Below, piece after piece: positions 1-8,485 of a DNA stretch of 9,929 nt. The position numbers were made by a program, and so were the translations under genes. The notes beneath the pieces were generated by a model, which searched no databases, was not told the DNA's origin, and was given only the letters and a program-made list of their open reading frames with translations. Within the stretch, counting starts at the first letter, position 1. Every line of letters starts with the position of its first letter. The DNA lies in assembly GCA_946482165.1 (NCBI GenBank), contig CAMLQS010000182.1:1-9929 (forward strand), in the 5' to 3' direction. Source of the DNA: an uncultured Verrucomicrobiota bacterium. Lineage in GTDB: Bacteria; Verrucomicrobiota; Verrucomicrobiae; Opitutales; Opitutaceae.

Positions 1-191
1 GGCCGCACCGACTTGTGCTGGCGGATGGCCTCAGTCAGCCTGATGCCCTTCACCCGCGCGTCGCGGGCCAGCACCCGGGCCGCCTCGTGCGCGTCCGGGT
101 GACCCGCCAGAGACAGCAGCACATAGAGCGGCTCCGCCGCCACCGGGTCCGAAACATTCGCGCGCGCCGGAAACTCCGTGCCGCCGCCCAT
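1..191 (-). CDS. Partial reading frame resembling the C-terminal part of adenylosuccinate lyase
   Basis: A minus-strand frame is open from an ATG at 191-189 through the left edge of the window (63 codons seen, no stop). The peptide contains SDPVAAEPLYVLLSLAGHPD followed by AHEAARVLARDARVKGIRLT, a natural-looking helical segment with sensible composition. The overlapping plus frames here are arginine-rich nonsense, so this is the better coding candidate. The pattern 'AEP(L/I)-x-x-hydrophobic ... R/K-rich helix' resembles the tail of E. coli-type PurB, which makes AMP and IMP precursors. The resemblance is from memory and modest. Upstream, the same frame becomes low-complexity Gly/Ala/Arg inside the next gene, so no lyase catalytic domain precedes it. 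It could be a truncated remnant, a small unrelated protein or a chance frame. Its ATG and the neighbour's ATG share the palindrome CATG at 189-192. Confidence 0.35.
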   Translation of the reverse strand, partial: MGGGTEFPARANVSDPVAAEPLYVLLSLAGHPDAHEAARVLARDARVKGIRLTEAIRQHKSVR

Positions 192-2034
192 GCCTTTGCG
201 TGGCGAAGCCCCCGCCGGCACCGCCGCCGCGCCCCTCCCCGCGGGCTCGCCCGTGGCGCTGGGATTTTTCCGGCTCGCGCTGCTCGTTATCGCGCTCGGC
301 ACGGCCGCCTGGATCTCCGTCGCGCTCTATCGGGGATCCCGCATCTCCACCGCGCTCGTAAACGGTCTCGCCACGCCGATCACCCTCGTCCTCGACGGAA
401 ACGCGCCGCAGACGCTCGCACCCAACGCGTCGGTCGTGATCACGCTCGCCGAGGGCGAACATCGCCTCTCATGGATGCGCCCCGACGGCCGCTCCGAAGA
501 CGGGAATTTCACCCTTCAAACGCCTTTCTGGAGCCGCCCGCTCAACCGGCATGTCGCCGTCGTGAACCCGGATCGCACCGCCCTCATTTTCCACGAGACC
601 ACCCGCTATTATCCCGACGATCAAAAGGTTCCCGAGGGACAAAACGACTACACGCTCCACGCCGGCCGCACCTTCTATCTGTTCCCCGCGGCGGACTACT
701 TCTTCGAAAGCTTCCCCGCCCAGATCTCGCTCTCCCGACGCGAGGTGAAAACCAAAACCCGCCACGCCCACGCCGACACCGTGGCCCCCTTGCAACGCGT
801 CTTCGCCCTGGGCAACGACGCGCAAGCCGACGAGTCCGGCGCCCTCGCGCGCCGCCTCGGCGAACTCCATCCCGACAATGAAGTTTTCCTCCACATCGCG
901 CTGTCCCAGCTGCCCGACAAAGAGATCGACGCTTTCTTCGCGGCCCACTTGAACGACCGCCCGCTCCGTCTGGAATGGCACCGCGCCTTTCAATATCACG
1001 TCGAATACAAGCAGCCCGAACGCGATCTCCGTCCCCGCTACCGCGAGCTTGCCGCGCAAAATCCCGACGACGGCGCGGCCGCCTATCTCGCCGCCCGCAT
1101 CGAACGCGATCCGACCGCCCGGCAGACCCTCCTCCGCCAATCCATTTCCGCCAAGCTCCCCTGCGCCTATGGACACAACAGCCTCGCCTACGAGGCGCTG
1201 ACCTACGCCCGTTTTCCCGAAGCCCTCGCTCACTTGCGAGCCGCCGAAGCCGCCGGCCTCGACACCCTTTCGTTCAAACGGAACCAGACCGACGTCCTCC
1301 TCGCCAACGGCCTCGTCGACGAGGCGCTCCGAGAACTCCGCGCCGTGCGCGCGAAGGATCCGAACCCGTTCGCCACCACAAACCGGCCCTACCTGAACCT
1401 CGAGCTCAGCATCGCCTGCCAAGCGCATCCGGAGGACGCGGACTTGGAAGCCGCCCTCACCAAGCCCTACCTCGATTCGGTCAAAGCCGTGCTAACCCCG
1501 GAGCAACAAGCCGAAGTGGCGACCACCTTTGCCGCCCTCGCCGCCTACGCCCGCGGAGACGAGGACGGTTTCGCGTCTCGCGTCTCCGGCATGGACGACT
1601 TCCGCTTCGCGGTCGCCATCACCCGCGGCCGGGCGGACGACGCCGCGCAAACCCTGTCCGCAGGCTCCGAGGCGAAAGGCAGATCTTGGTTGCTCGTCTA
1701 TCTCGCCGCACGCGAAACGGGGGACGCCTCGGCCGCCGAGCAAGCATTCGAAAAAGCGCTCGTCGCGTTCTCCGTGGAATCGAGCGAACACCGGGCCGTC
1801 GCCTCGCTCCTCCGGCAAGGCGAAGCCGACCCCGCCAAAATCTGCGCTGAGCTCCTTTCCTGCGACGAGAAGTGCGTGCTCGCCACCGCGCTCGGCCACC
1901 GTTTCCCGGACCATCGCGAAGCCTATCACGCATTGGCCGCGAAGCTGAACTTCCAACCTCTTTTCCCGTCCCGCTTTATTGCCCGGCAGTTGCGCCCAAG
2001 CACAGCCGCCGCAGTGGCAAATACGGGAATCTAA
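178..2034 (+). CDS. Single-pass membrane protein with TPR-like helical region, unknown function
   Basis: Encodes 618 residues from GTG at 178, or 614 from the in-frame ATG at 190; I cannot decide between them because neither has a good ribosome binding site. A Pro/Ala-rich N-terminus of about 26 residues precedes one hydrophobic segment (about 27-50, ALGFFRLALLVIALGTAAW), so the N-terminus is probably cytoplasmic and the remainder periplasmic. Residues about 55-190 look like a beta-rich domain ('LVNGLATPITLVLDGNAPQT'), reminiscent of small domains in which a peptide carries a modest decoration. From about 230 to 560 the protein is helical, with TPR-like pairs such as 'ARFPEALAHLRAAEAAGL' and 'GLVDEALRELRAVRAKDPN'. 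Several cysteines cluster near the C-terminus (ICAELLSCDEKC). I do not recognise a named family. TPR-type repeats usually mediate protein contacts, so a scaffold or envelope-associated role is an inference only. The reading frame is clearly coding by composition. Confidence 0.8.
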   Translation: MPPPMPLRGEAPAGTAAAPLPAGSPVALGFFRLALLVIALGTAAWISVALYRGSRISTALVNGLATPITLVLDGNAPQTLAPNASVVITLAEGEHRLSWMRPDGRSEDGNFTLQTPFWSRPLNRHVAVVNPDRTALIFHETTRYYPDDQKVPEGQNDYTLHAGRTFYLFPAADYFFESFPAQISLSRREVKTKTRHAHADTVAPLQRVFALGNDAQADESGALARRLGELHPDNEVFLHIALSQLPDKEIDAFFAAHLNDRPLRLEWHRAFQYHVEYKQPERDLRPRYRELAAQNPDDGAAAYLAARIERDPTARQTLLRQSISAKLPCAYGHNSLAYEALTYARFPEALAHLRAAEAAGLDTLSFKRNQTDVLLANGLVDEALRELRAVRAKDPNPFATTNRPYLNLELSIACQAHPEDADLEAALTKPYLDSVKAVLTPEQQAEVATTFAALAAYARGDEDGFASRVSGMDDFRFAVAITRGRADDAAQTLSAGSEAKGRSWLLVYLAARETGDASAAEQAFEKALVAFSVESSEHRAVASLLRQGEADPAKICAELLSCDEKCVLATALGHRFPDHREAYHALAAKLNFQPLFPSRFIARQLRPSTAAAVANTGI

Positions 2035-2184
2035 GCGCGTTGGCCGCCGCAGTCGGCATACCGGGCAACGCGTGCGGGGAACGCGCCGGCCGAGGAAAGC
2101 GAACACCATCCCGGCGCCAAACCGAGCACGCACTTGCGCCGCCGCGCTTCCTCGCTATGCGATTGGCGCTCTTTTCTTCCAACC

Positions 2185-4062
<1,878 letters not shown>

Positions 4063-4072
4063 CCCTTGGGAA

Positions 4073-4094
4073 GCGCGGCCGTCGGCGGCCGCGC
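4073..4094 (+). other. First hairpin downstream of htpG
   Basis: An eight-base perfect stem (GCGCGGCC at 4073-4080 with GGCCGCGC at 4087-4094) encloses the loop GTCGGC. It begins ten bases after the htpG stop. It lacks a proper T-run, so by itself it looks more like a 3' mRNA-protecting hairpin or an accessory to the terminator just downstream. One arm could also pair with an arm of the next hairpin, giving alternative folds. Confidence 0.6.
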
Positions 4095-4112
4095 CCTCTT
4101 GTTCGCTCCCCG

Positions 4113-4139
4113 GCCGCGCCCGTCCCGGCGCGGCTTTTT
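4113..4139 (+). terminator. Rho-independent terminator of htpG
   Basis: A perfect eight-base stem (GCCGCGCC at 4113-4120 with GGCGCGGC at 4127-4134) encloses the six-base loop CGTCCC and is followed at once by TTTTT at 4135-4139. It lies about 50 bases after the htpG stop codon and faces the right way, so it should end htpG transcription before the small downstream gene. Confidence 0.9.
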
Positions 4140-4306
4140 CGCGCATTGCCCCGCACATGCCGCATCCGCTCCTCCCCCGGGCTCAAATGCGACCTCGACC
4201 ACGCACCCAAGCTCAACTAGCCACACCCTCCATCCGGCTTGGAGCCCTTTCGTTTTCCGCTGAAGGCGTGCCAACGCCGGATTGAAGTCGGACAATTCAC
4301 CCAATC

Positions 4307-4519
4307 ATGAGCAAAGCACCGCAGGGTCCCAACGCCGCCTGGCTCGCCGATTTCACCCCGGCGGAAGAGCCTCTGCCGGCTCCCCAGGCGGCGATGCTCG
4401 CCAAGATCAAGAAGCAGTTCCCCAAGGCCAAGGCCGGCAAGCGCACGAGCCGAAACGGCGTGCTCCACTGGTATTTGATCGACCCTCAGCTCGGCCCGAT
4501 GGCCGGTCCGCTACAATGA
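4307..4519 (+). CDS. Small basic hypothetical protein (70 residues)
   Basis: The 70-residue product starts at the ATG at 4307. It has an acidic, proline-rich first third (WLADFTPAEEPLPAPQ), a lysine/arginine-rich middle (AKIKKQFPKAKAGKRTSRNG at 32-51) and a hydrophobic aromatic end (VLHWYLIDPQLGPMAGPL at 52-69). No transmembrane segment or signal peptide is apparent. The amino-acid make-up is balanced and unlike the arginine-rich shadow frames nearby, which is why I call it real. The basic middle could bind nucleic acid, but no family is recognised. It is separated from htpG by a strong terminator and 244 bases, so it should have its own promoter, which I could not identify. No Shine-Dalgarno precedes it. 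It converges with the glycosyltransferase gene on the other strand. Confidence 0.7.
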   Translation: MSKAPQGPNAAWLADFTPAEEPLPAPQAAMLAKIKKQFPKAKAGKRTSRNGVLHWYLIDPQLGPMAGPLQ

Positions 4520-4548
4520 GCCATCATCGCGTTATCGGACGAACAACA

Positions 4549-4726
4549 ACGGGGAGTCCTGAACCGCTAAGTTTCGCTAACTGCCGCTAAATCAATCGTC
4601 TTCGCAGGCTGCTAAAACTCCACAGCCTCGTCACGGCCGGGGTGACGAAAGTAATGCGAAGCTCCGAGGTTTTAGATTCTGATTTAGCGATCATTAGCGT
4701 TTTTTAGCGGTTATGAGTCGCCCCGT
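4549..4726. repeat. Inverted-repeat element with CGCTAA units (MITE- or REP-like)
   Basis: Two imperfect inverted arms of 34 bases face each other at 4561-4594 and 4680-4713. Read inward, both follow the pattern AACCGCTAA, six or seven variable bases, CGCTAA, three or four variable bases, CGCTAAATCA. Each arm thus holds three CGCTAA units. Symmetry continues outward to ACGGGG at 4549-4554 and CCCCGT at 4721-4726. The 85-base centre has its own hairpin, TCGTCAC at 4628-4634 with GTGACGA at 4642-4648. A direct repeat GAGTC at 4554-4558 and 4715-4719 could be a target-site duplication. There is no reading frame for a transposase. The element fills almost all of the space between two convergent genes and ends three bases from the glycosyltransferase stop codon, so its transcripts from either side would fold strongly. 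It could be a non-autonomous mobile element, a structural repeat or a bidirectional terminator. Confidence 0.7.
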
Positions 4727-4729
4727 GAT

Positions 4730-5851
4730 CTAAATCCCCGCCGCCGCGCGAATATCCGACTCGAATCTCGCCACCACCGCGGACCAGGTCAGCCCGGCCG
4801 CCGTCGTGCGCGCGGCGGTCCGGATTTCCGGCCAGCGCGGTCTCTCCGCGAGCGCCCTCGCCGCGGCCGCGTGAAAGGCCTTCGCGTCGCCATACGCCGC
4901 CGCGAAGCCGTTGCGCCCCTCCCGCACATGCTCCCGCGTCGCGGCGTAGTCGTAGGCGACCGTCACGAGTCCGCTCGCGAGAGCCTCCGTCACCACGTTG
5001 CCAAAGGTCTCGGTCACGCTGGGAAACAGGAACAGGTCCCCCGAGGCGTAGTGCGCCGCGAGCTCCGCTCCGCGTCGCATGCCCGCGTAGTGGAAATCCG
5101 GATGCGCCTTCCGCAGGGCCTCCTTCGCCGGCCCGTCGCCCACGAGCACGAAACGCAGCCGCGGCTCGCGCTCGCGCAGGCGCAGAAACGCCTCGACCGC
5201 CAGCCCGAGGTTTTTCTCCGCCGCGATCCGCCCGACATACACCGCCACGGGATCGTCGGGCCCCGCGCCCCAGCCGGCCCGCAGCGCCCCGTCGCGCCGC
5301 GCGGGGTCGAAGAGCGCCGTGTCGACGCCGCGAGCCATCACGCCCAGCCCGCGAAAACGCTCCGCCGCGAGCTGCGAAACCATCTGCCGCGTCGGCGCCA
5401 GCGTGCAGCGCGTCCGGTTGTGGAACCACCGCAGATAGGCCAGTGTCGCGTCGCGCAGCGCGGCCACGCCGTAGTGGCCGCCGTAGGCGTGGAAGTTGGT
5501 GTGAAAGCTCGAGGTCGTCGGCAGACGAAGCCGCCCCGCGGCGGCGAGCGACGCCAGCCCGAGCGGGCCTTCCGTCGCCACGTGCACGATGTCGGGCCGC
5601 CACTTGCGCCACCGCATTTCCAACCGCTGCACGACCGGCAACCCGATGCGCAACGAGTCGTAGAACGGGATGGCCATGCCCGGCACCACAAAGTCCTCCG
5701 CGAGGCCTGACACCGTCTCGTGCTTTTGGCGCGGACGGACCACCTCGACTTCGGTCCCGCGCGCACGCAGTCCATTGACGAGCCGGCTCAAGGTCATCGC
5801 CACCCCGTTGACCTCGGGCGGATAAGTCTCGGTGACAAGGGCGAGTTTCAC
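4730..5851 (-). CDS. GT4-family glycosyltransferase, alpha-mannosyltransferase-like
   Basis: Retaining GT-B glycosyltransferase that transfers a sugar, probably mannose from GDP-mannose, to a lipid or glycan acceptor at the inner membrane face. The product is 373 residues from GTG at 5851-5849, where the family N-terminus KLALVTETYPPEVNGVAMTL begins. A longer frame to 5959 exists but its first 36 residues are translated from a repeat and are rejected. A ribosome-binding-like GGAAGGG sits eight bases before the GTG. Motifs: NGVAMTL at 15-21 (N-terminal glycine-rich loop), SFHTNFHAYGGHYG at 115-128, VGRIAAEKN at 206-214 (donor site), and E281-TFGNVVT-E289, the E-x7-E signature of GT4. The SFHTNFH block is typical of MgtA, PimB and SqdX relatives. 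Glycolipid or polysaccharide synthesis is therefore the likely pathway, and exact donor and acceptor cannot be read from sequence. It lies downstream of sppA and sufT on the same strand. Confidence 0.92.
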   Translation of the reverse strand: MKLALVTETYPPEVNGVAMTLSRLVNGLRARGTEVEVVRPRQKHETVSGLAEDFVVPGMAIPFYDSLRIGLPVVQRLEMRWRKWRPDIVHVATEGPLGLASLAAAGRLRLPTTSSFHTNFHAYGGHYGVAALRDATLAYLRWFHNRTRCTLAPTRQMVSQLAAERFRGLGVMARGVDTALFDPARRDGALRAGWGAGPDDPVAVYVGRIAAEKNLGLAVEAFLRLREREPRLRFVLVGDGPAKEALRKAHPDFHYAGMRRGAELAAHYASGDLFLFPSVTETFGNVVTEALASGLVTVAYDYAATREHVREGRNGFAAAYGDAKAFHAAAARALAERPRWPEIRTAARTTAAGLTWSAVVARFESDIRAAAGI

Positions 5852-5868
5852 CGTGCCGGCCCTTCCGG

Positions 5869-5959
5869 TTGGAGGGGCGACGTCCCCGTCGCCCGCGCCC
5901 GCGTCCGGCCGCCGTCGAGCATCGCCCGCTCGCGGACGGCGGGAACGCCGTCCCTCCAA
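5869..5959. repeat. Paired palindromic repeat (two inverted hairpins)
   Basis: Two 29-base arms at 5869-5897 and 5931-5959 are imperfect inverted copies of each other, both reading inward as TTGGAGGG-n-CG-n-CGT-n-CCCG-n-CG-n-CCGCG, with 24 of 29 bases shared. Each arm is itself a hairpin with an eight-base perfect stem: GGGCGACG/CGTCGCCC around TCCC on the left and GGACGGCG/CGCCGTCC around GGAA on the right. A 33-base spacer separates them. The differences between the arms are largely compensatory, so the stems survive. It lies between sufT and the glycosyltransferase gene, and could be a REP/BIME-type element, an mRNA stabiliser or an attenuator. No transposase or clear target duplication is visible. 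Confidence 0.72.
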
Positions 5960-5990
5960 AAGCAGCCCGGCGTTCGACGGCCCATGCGCA

Positions 5991-6539
5991 TCACTCGATG
6001 CCGAGTTGCTTACGCCCCGCCTCGGAAATCATCTGGGGCGTCCACTGCGGGTCCCAGACGATGAAGACCTTCGCTTCCTTCACGCCCGGAAGCGCAGCCA
6101 CCCGCTGGCGGGCATCCTCGGCGATGACCGGCCCCATCCCGCAACCAGGAGCGGTCAGGGTCATCTTCACCTCCACCTTGCGCTCGCCCGCGCCGAGTTC
6201 CTCGACGTCGAGGTCGTAGATCAAACCAAGGTCGACGATGTTAACCGGAATCTCCGGATCGAAGCAGCCCTTGAGCGCCTCCCACACGGCGGCCTCCGAA
6301 AACTCGCCGGCCGCCACTGCGCCCGCGCCCGCTTCACGGTCGAGTTTCTCCAAATCCAGACCCGCGATCGCGGCGGCGTGCTCGCGGGCGATGCGGAAAA
6401 GCCCGTGATCGGTGCGCACCGTGACGTTTCCACCGAGCGTCTGCACGATGTGGACGCCCTCGCCGGCCTGCAACGTCGCGGGAGTGCCGGCGGGAATAAC
6501 CGTGGCGGGAACGTCTTCGAGAAGTCGGGTGGTGCTCAT
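5991..6539 (-). CDS. sufT: Fe-S cluster assembly protein SufT (MIP18/DUF59 family)
   Basis: SufT proteins help mature Fe-S proteins, acting beside the SUF machinery in the cytosol. The product is 182 residues, the expected size of the long SufT form. An N-terminal region of about 80 residues (PATVIPAGTPATLQAGEGVH at 11-30, then VTVRTDHGLFRIA at 39-51) precedes the MIP18 domain: FDPEIPVNIVDLGLIYDL at 93-110, MTLTAPGCGMGP at 126-137 with the conserved Cys133, and the C-terminal signature VWDPQWTPQMIS at 161-172. The N-terminal extension separates SufT from short MIP18 proteins such as PaaD. The ATG at 6539-6537 is the only sensible start and has no Shine-Dalgarno. The gene begins 18 bases after the sppA stop codon and is probably co-transcribed with it. 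No sufBCDS genes are in the window. Confidence 0.94.
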   Translation of the reverse strand: MSTTRLLEDVPATVIPAGTPATLQAGEGVHIVQTLGGNVTVRTDHGLFRIAREHAAAIAGLDLEKLDREAGAGAVAAGEFSEAAVWEALKGCFDPEIPVNIVDLGLIYDLDVEELGAGERKVEVKMTLTAPGCGMGPVIAEDARQRVAALPGVKEAKVFIVWDPQWTPQMISEAGRKQLGIE

Positions 6540-6557
6540 GTTGCGGCCAAAGCCAGC

Positions 6558-8366
6558 CTATCGCACGCGCAGGTCAAGCGGCAGGCGCGCATAAACGCCG
6601 CGCGGATCGTTGTAACGTCCGAGTTGCTCCACCTGCGCCTCCGCCGCGCGCACCGCGACCCCGAGCGGGCCTCGCAGGGAAACACCCACGCGCGTTTCGG
6701 GGCTGATGCGGTCGTCGAAAAGCTCGGCCAGGGCCTCCGCCAGGGGACGCGTGCCGGGGTATTCATAAATCGCCGGCTCCCCTTCGATCTTCGCGAGCGA
6801 AGCCGCATGCGCGATCGCCTCGGACAAGCCGCCGATCTCGTCGGCGAGTTTGAGCTGCACGGCTTGGTCGCCCGACCAAACGCGCCCTTGGGCGATGCGA
6901 TCCACCTCCGTTTTTTCGAGTCCGCGGCCCTCGGAAACCCGAAGGAGAAACTCGTCGTAGGTTCGATCCACCAGGCGCTGGAACACGGCGAGTTCGGAGG
7001 AGGTCTTTGGACGCGCCGCGGTCAGCAGGCCCGCCTTTTCGCCCGTCTGCACCCGATCCCAGGTGAGGCCGACCGTCTCGCCCAGTTTTTGTATGTCGAA
7101 CTGCACGCCAAAAACTCCGATGGAGCCGGTCACCGTGGTGGGCGTGGCAAAGATCTTTTCGCCGAACGCCGAGATCCAGTAACCGCCCGAGGCCGCATAG
7201 CTGCCCATCGAAACCACGACCGGCTTCACTTCGCGCAGGAGCCGCAGTTCTCGCAGCATCTCCTCGGACGCGCCGGCGGAACCGCCGGGGCTGTTCACGC
7301 GCAACACGACCGCCGCGATCGTGTCATCCTCGCGCAACGTGCGCAACTCGCGCGCATAGGCCGCCCCGCCAATCTCTCCCTCGGCGCCCTCGCCGTCGAC
7401 AATTTCCCCTTCGGCATACACCACCGCCACCTTCGTGTCGCCCTTCACCTCGTCGACCTGTTTCAAGTAATCCGCGAAGGCGACCTGTTTGAAAGGCTCG
7501 CCCATTTCGGTTCCCGTCTCGGTGCGCAGCTGCTCGATGATCTGATCGCGATAACCCAGCGCGGTCACGAGCCCGGCCTTCTGCGCCGACTCGGCCGAGA
7601 TCAGTCCCTCTGCGTCGACCAGCGCCTGCAAATCCTCCGCCGACAAACCGCGCGCGGCGGCGATGTCGCGGCGAATAACCGACCAGAGATCGCCGAGCAG
7701 CACGGTGAGCTGCTCGCGGTTTTCCGGGCTCAGGTCGCGGCGGACGAACGGTTCGATCGCACCCTTGTATTTGCCGGAGCGAGTCACCTGAACGCCCACG
7801 CCCCATTTTTCAAAGGCGCCACCATAGAACATCGGCTCGCTCGAGAGCCCCGGCATCACGACAAGGCCGAAGGGATTCAGCATGATCTCCCCGGATACCG
7901 AGGCGAGATACAGCTCGTGCGTGCCGACCTCGTCGAAGTAGGCCTTCACCGGCTTGCCCGCCGCGCGCACTTCGGCCAACGCGGACCGCAGCTCCGACAG
8001 CGCGGCGAAACCCGTGCCGTAACCGTCGGGCATGAACATGCCGGTTATGAAAACTCCCCGGATGCGATCATCCTTGGCCGCGTGACGCAGCCCGCGGACC
8101 GCTTTGCGCAACGACAGGATTTCCGGTGCGTCGCCCGCGAGAATCGACGCGAAGCCGCCCGCTTCGACCAACGGGGGCGCATCGGTAAGATTGGTGCCGT
8201 CAAGATTCAGCACCAAATAGGATCCCTGCTCGAAACGCGTGACCTGCGTCTCCTCTCCCATCGATGCCAAGAGGGCAAAACCGCCGAAGACGAGGATCAC
8301 GGAAACCACCGCGAACGCGAAAAGGGCGAGCAAGGTGCCGATGAATGAGGCGAAAAACGCTTTCAT
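6558..8366 (-). CDS. sppA: Signal peptide peptidase SppA, 67-kDa type
   Basis: Membrane-anchored serine protease that degrades cleaved signal peptides, acting on the periplasmic side of the inner membrane. The 602-residue product matches the long, duplicated-domain SppA of E. coli (about 618). The N-terminus has a membrane anchor at about 8-34 (FIGTLLALFAFAVVSVILVF). The first, degenerate ClpP-like domain supplies the general-base lysine: Lys201 in SGKYKGAIEPF, equivalent to E. coli Lys209. The second supplies the nucleophile Ser393 in SYAASGGYWIS, equivalent to Ser409, preceded by the oxyanion segment VNSPGGSA at 358-365. Both members of the Ser/Lys dyad are therefore present. The start is the ATG at 8366-8364, immediately ahead of the anchor, with no clear Shine-Dalgarno. 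It is the first gene of the apparent sppA-sufT unit and is divergent from the gene starting at 8486. Confidence 0.96.
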   Translation of the reverse strand: MKAFFASFIGTLLALFAFAVVSVILVFGGFALLASMGEETQVTRFEQGSYLVLNLDGTNLTDAPPLVEAGGFASILAGDAPEILSLRKAVRGLRHAAKDDRIRGVFITGMFMPDGYGTGFAALSELRSALAEVRAAGKPVKAYFDEVGTHELYLASVSGEIMLNPFGLVVMPGLSSEPMFYGGAFEKWGVGVQVTRSGKYKGAIEPFVRRDLSPENREQLTVLLGDLWSVIRRDIAAARGLSAEDLQALVDAEGLISAESAQKAGLVTALGYRDQIIEQLRTETGTEMGEPFKQVAFADYLKQVDEVKGDTKVAVVYAEGEIVDGEGAEGEIGGAAYARELRTLREDDTIAAVVLRVNSPGGSAGASEEMLRELRLLREVKPVVVSMGSYAASGGYWISAFGEKIFATPTTVTGSIGVFGVQFDIQKLGETVGLTWDRVQTGEKAGLLTAARPKTSSELAVFQRLVDRTYDEFLLRVSEGRGLEKTEVDRIAQGRVWSGDQAVQLKLADEIGGLSEAIAHAASLAKIEGEPAIYEYPGTRPLAEALAELFDDRISPETRVGVSLRGPLGVAVRAAEAQVEQLGRYNDPRGVYARLPLDLRVR

Positions 8367-8485
8367 GAAAAAAGTCCGCCCACGCTACGCGCCCCGCCCC
8401 ATGCGGCGAGCCCTCATTGAAATAGCTTCGCGCCCTCCCTCCGCGCTTTGCACGCGAGCTGCTTCACGCTTCATTCACCCAAGTC

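Noticed and set aside
2141..2170. Possible promoter before htpG: TTGCGC and TATGCG with a 16-base spacer
   Set aside because: Only a partial match to sigma-70 boxes in a GC-rich stretch and no supporting operator; the heat-shock CIRCE inverted repeat is absent.
4561..4713. CRISPR-like array from the repeated CGCTAA units
   Set aside because: The units are six to ten bases, inverted between the arms and irregularly spaced; there are no spacers of even length and no cas genes.
5849..5959. An N-terminal extension of the glycosyltransferase starting at 5959
   Set aside because: The extra 36 residues are Arg/Gly/Ala-rich and encoded by the paired palindromic repeat; the family N-terminus starts at the GTG at 5851 with a ribosome-binding-like site.
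5832..8348. An 838-codon open frame on the plus strand across sufT and sppA
   Set aside because: It is antisense to two genes with clear family motifs, begins within the glycosyltransferase gene's 5' end and repeat, and its residues (His/Arg/Asp-rich) look like the mirror of a GC-biased codon pattern.
8367..8485. Divergent promoter region between sppA and the right-edge gene, including TTGAAA at 8417
   Set aside because: Promoters must lie here or nearby, but no matching -10 box is found at a suitable distance on either strand, so no specific site is called.
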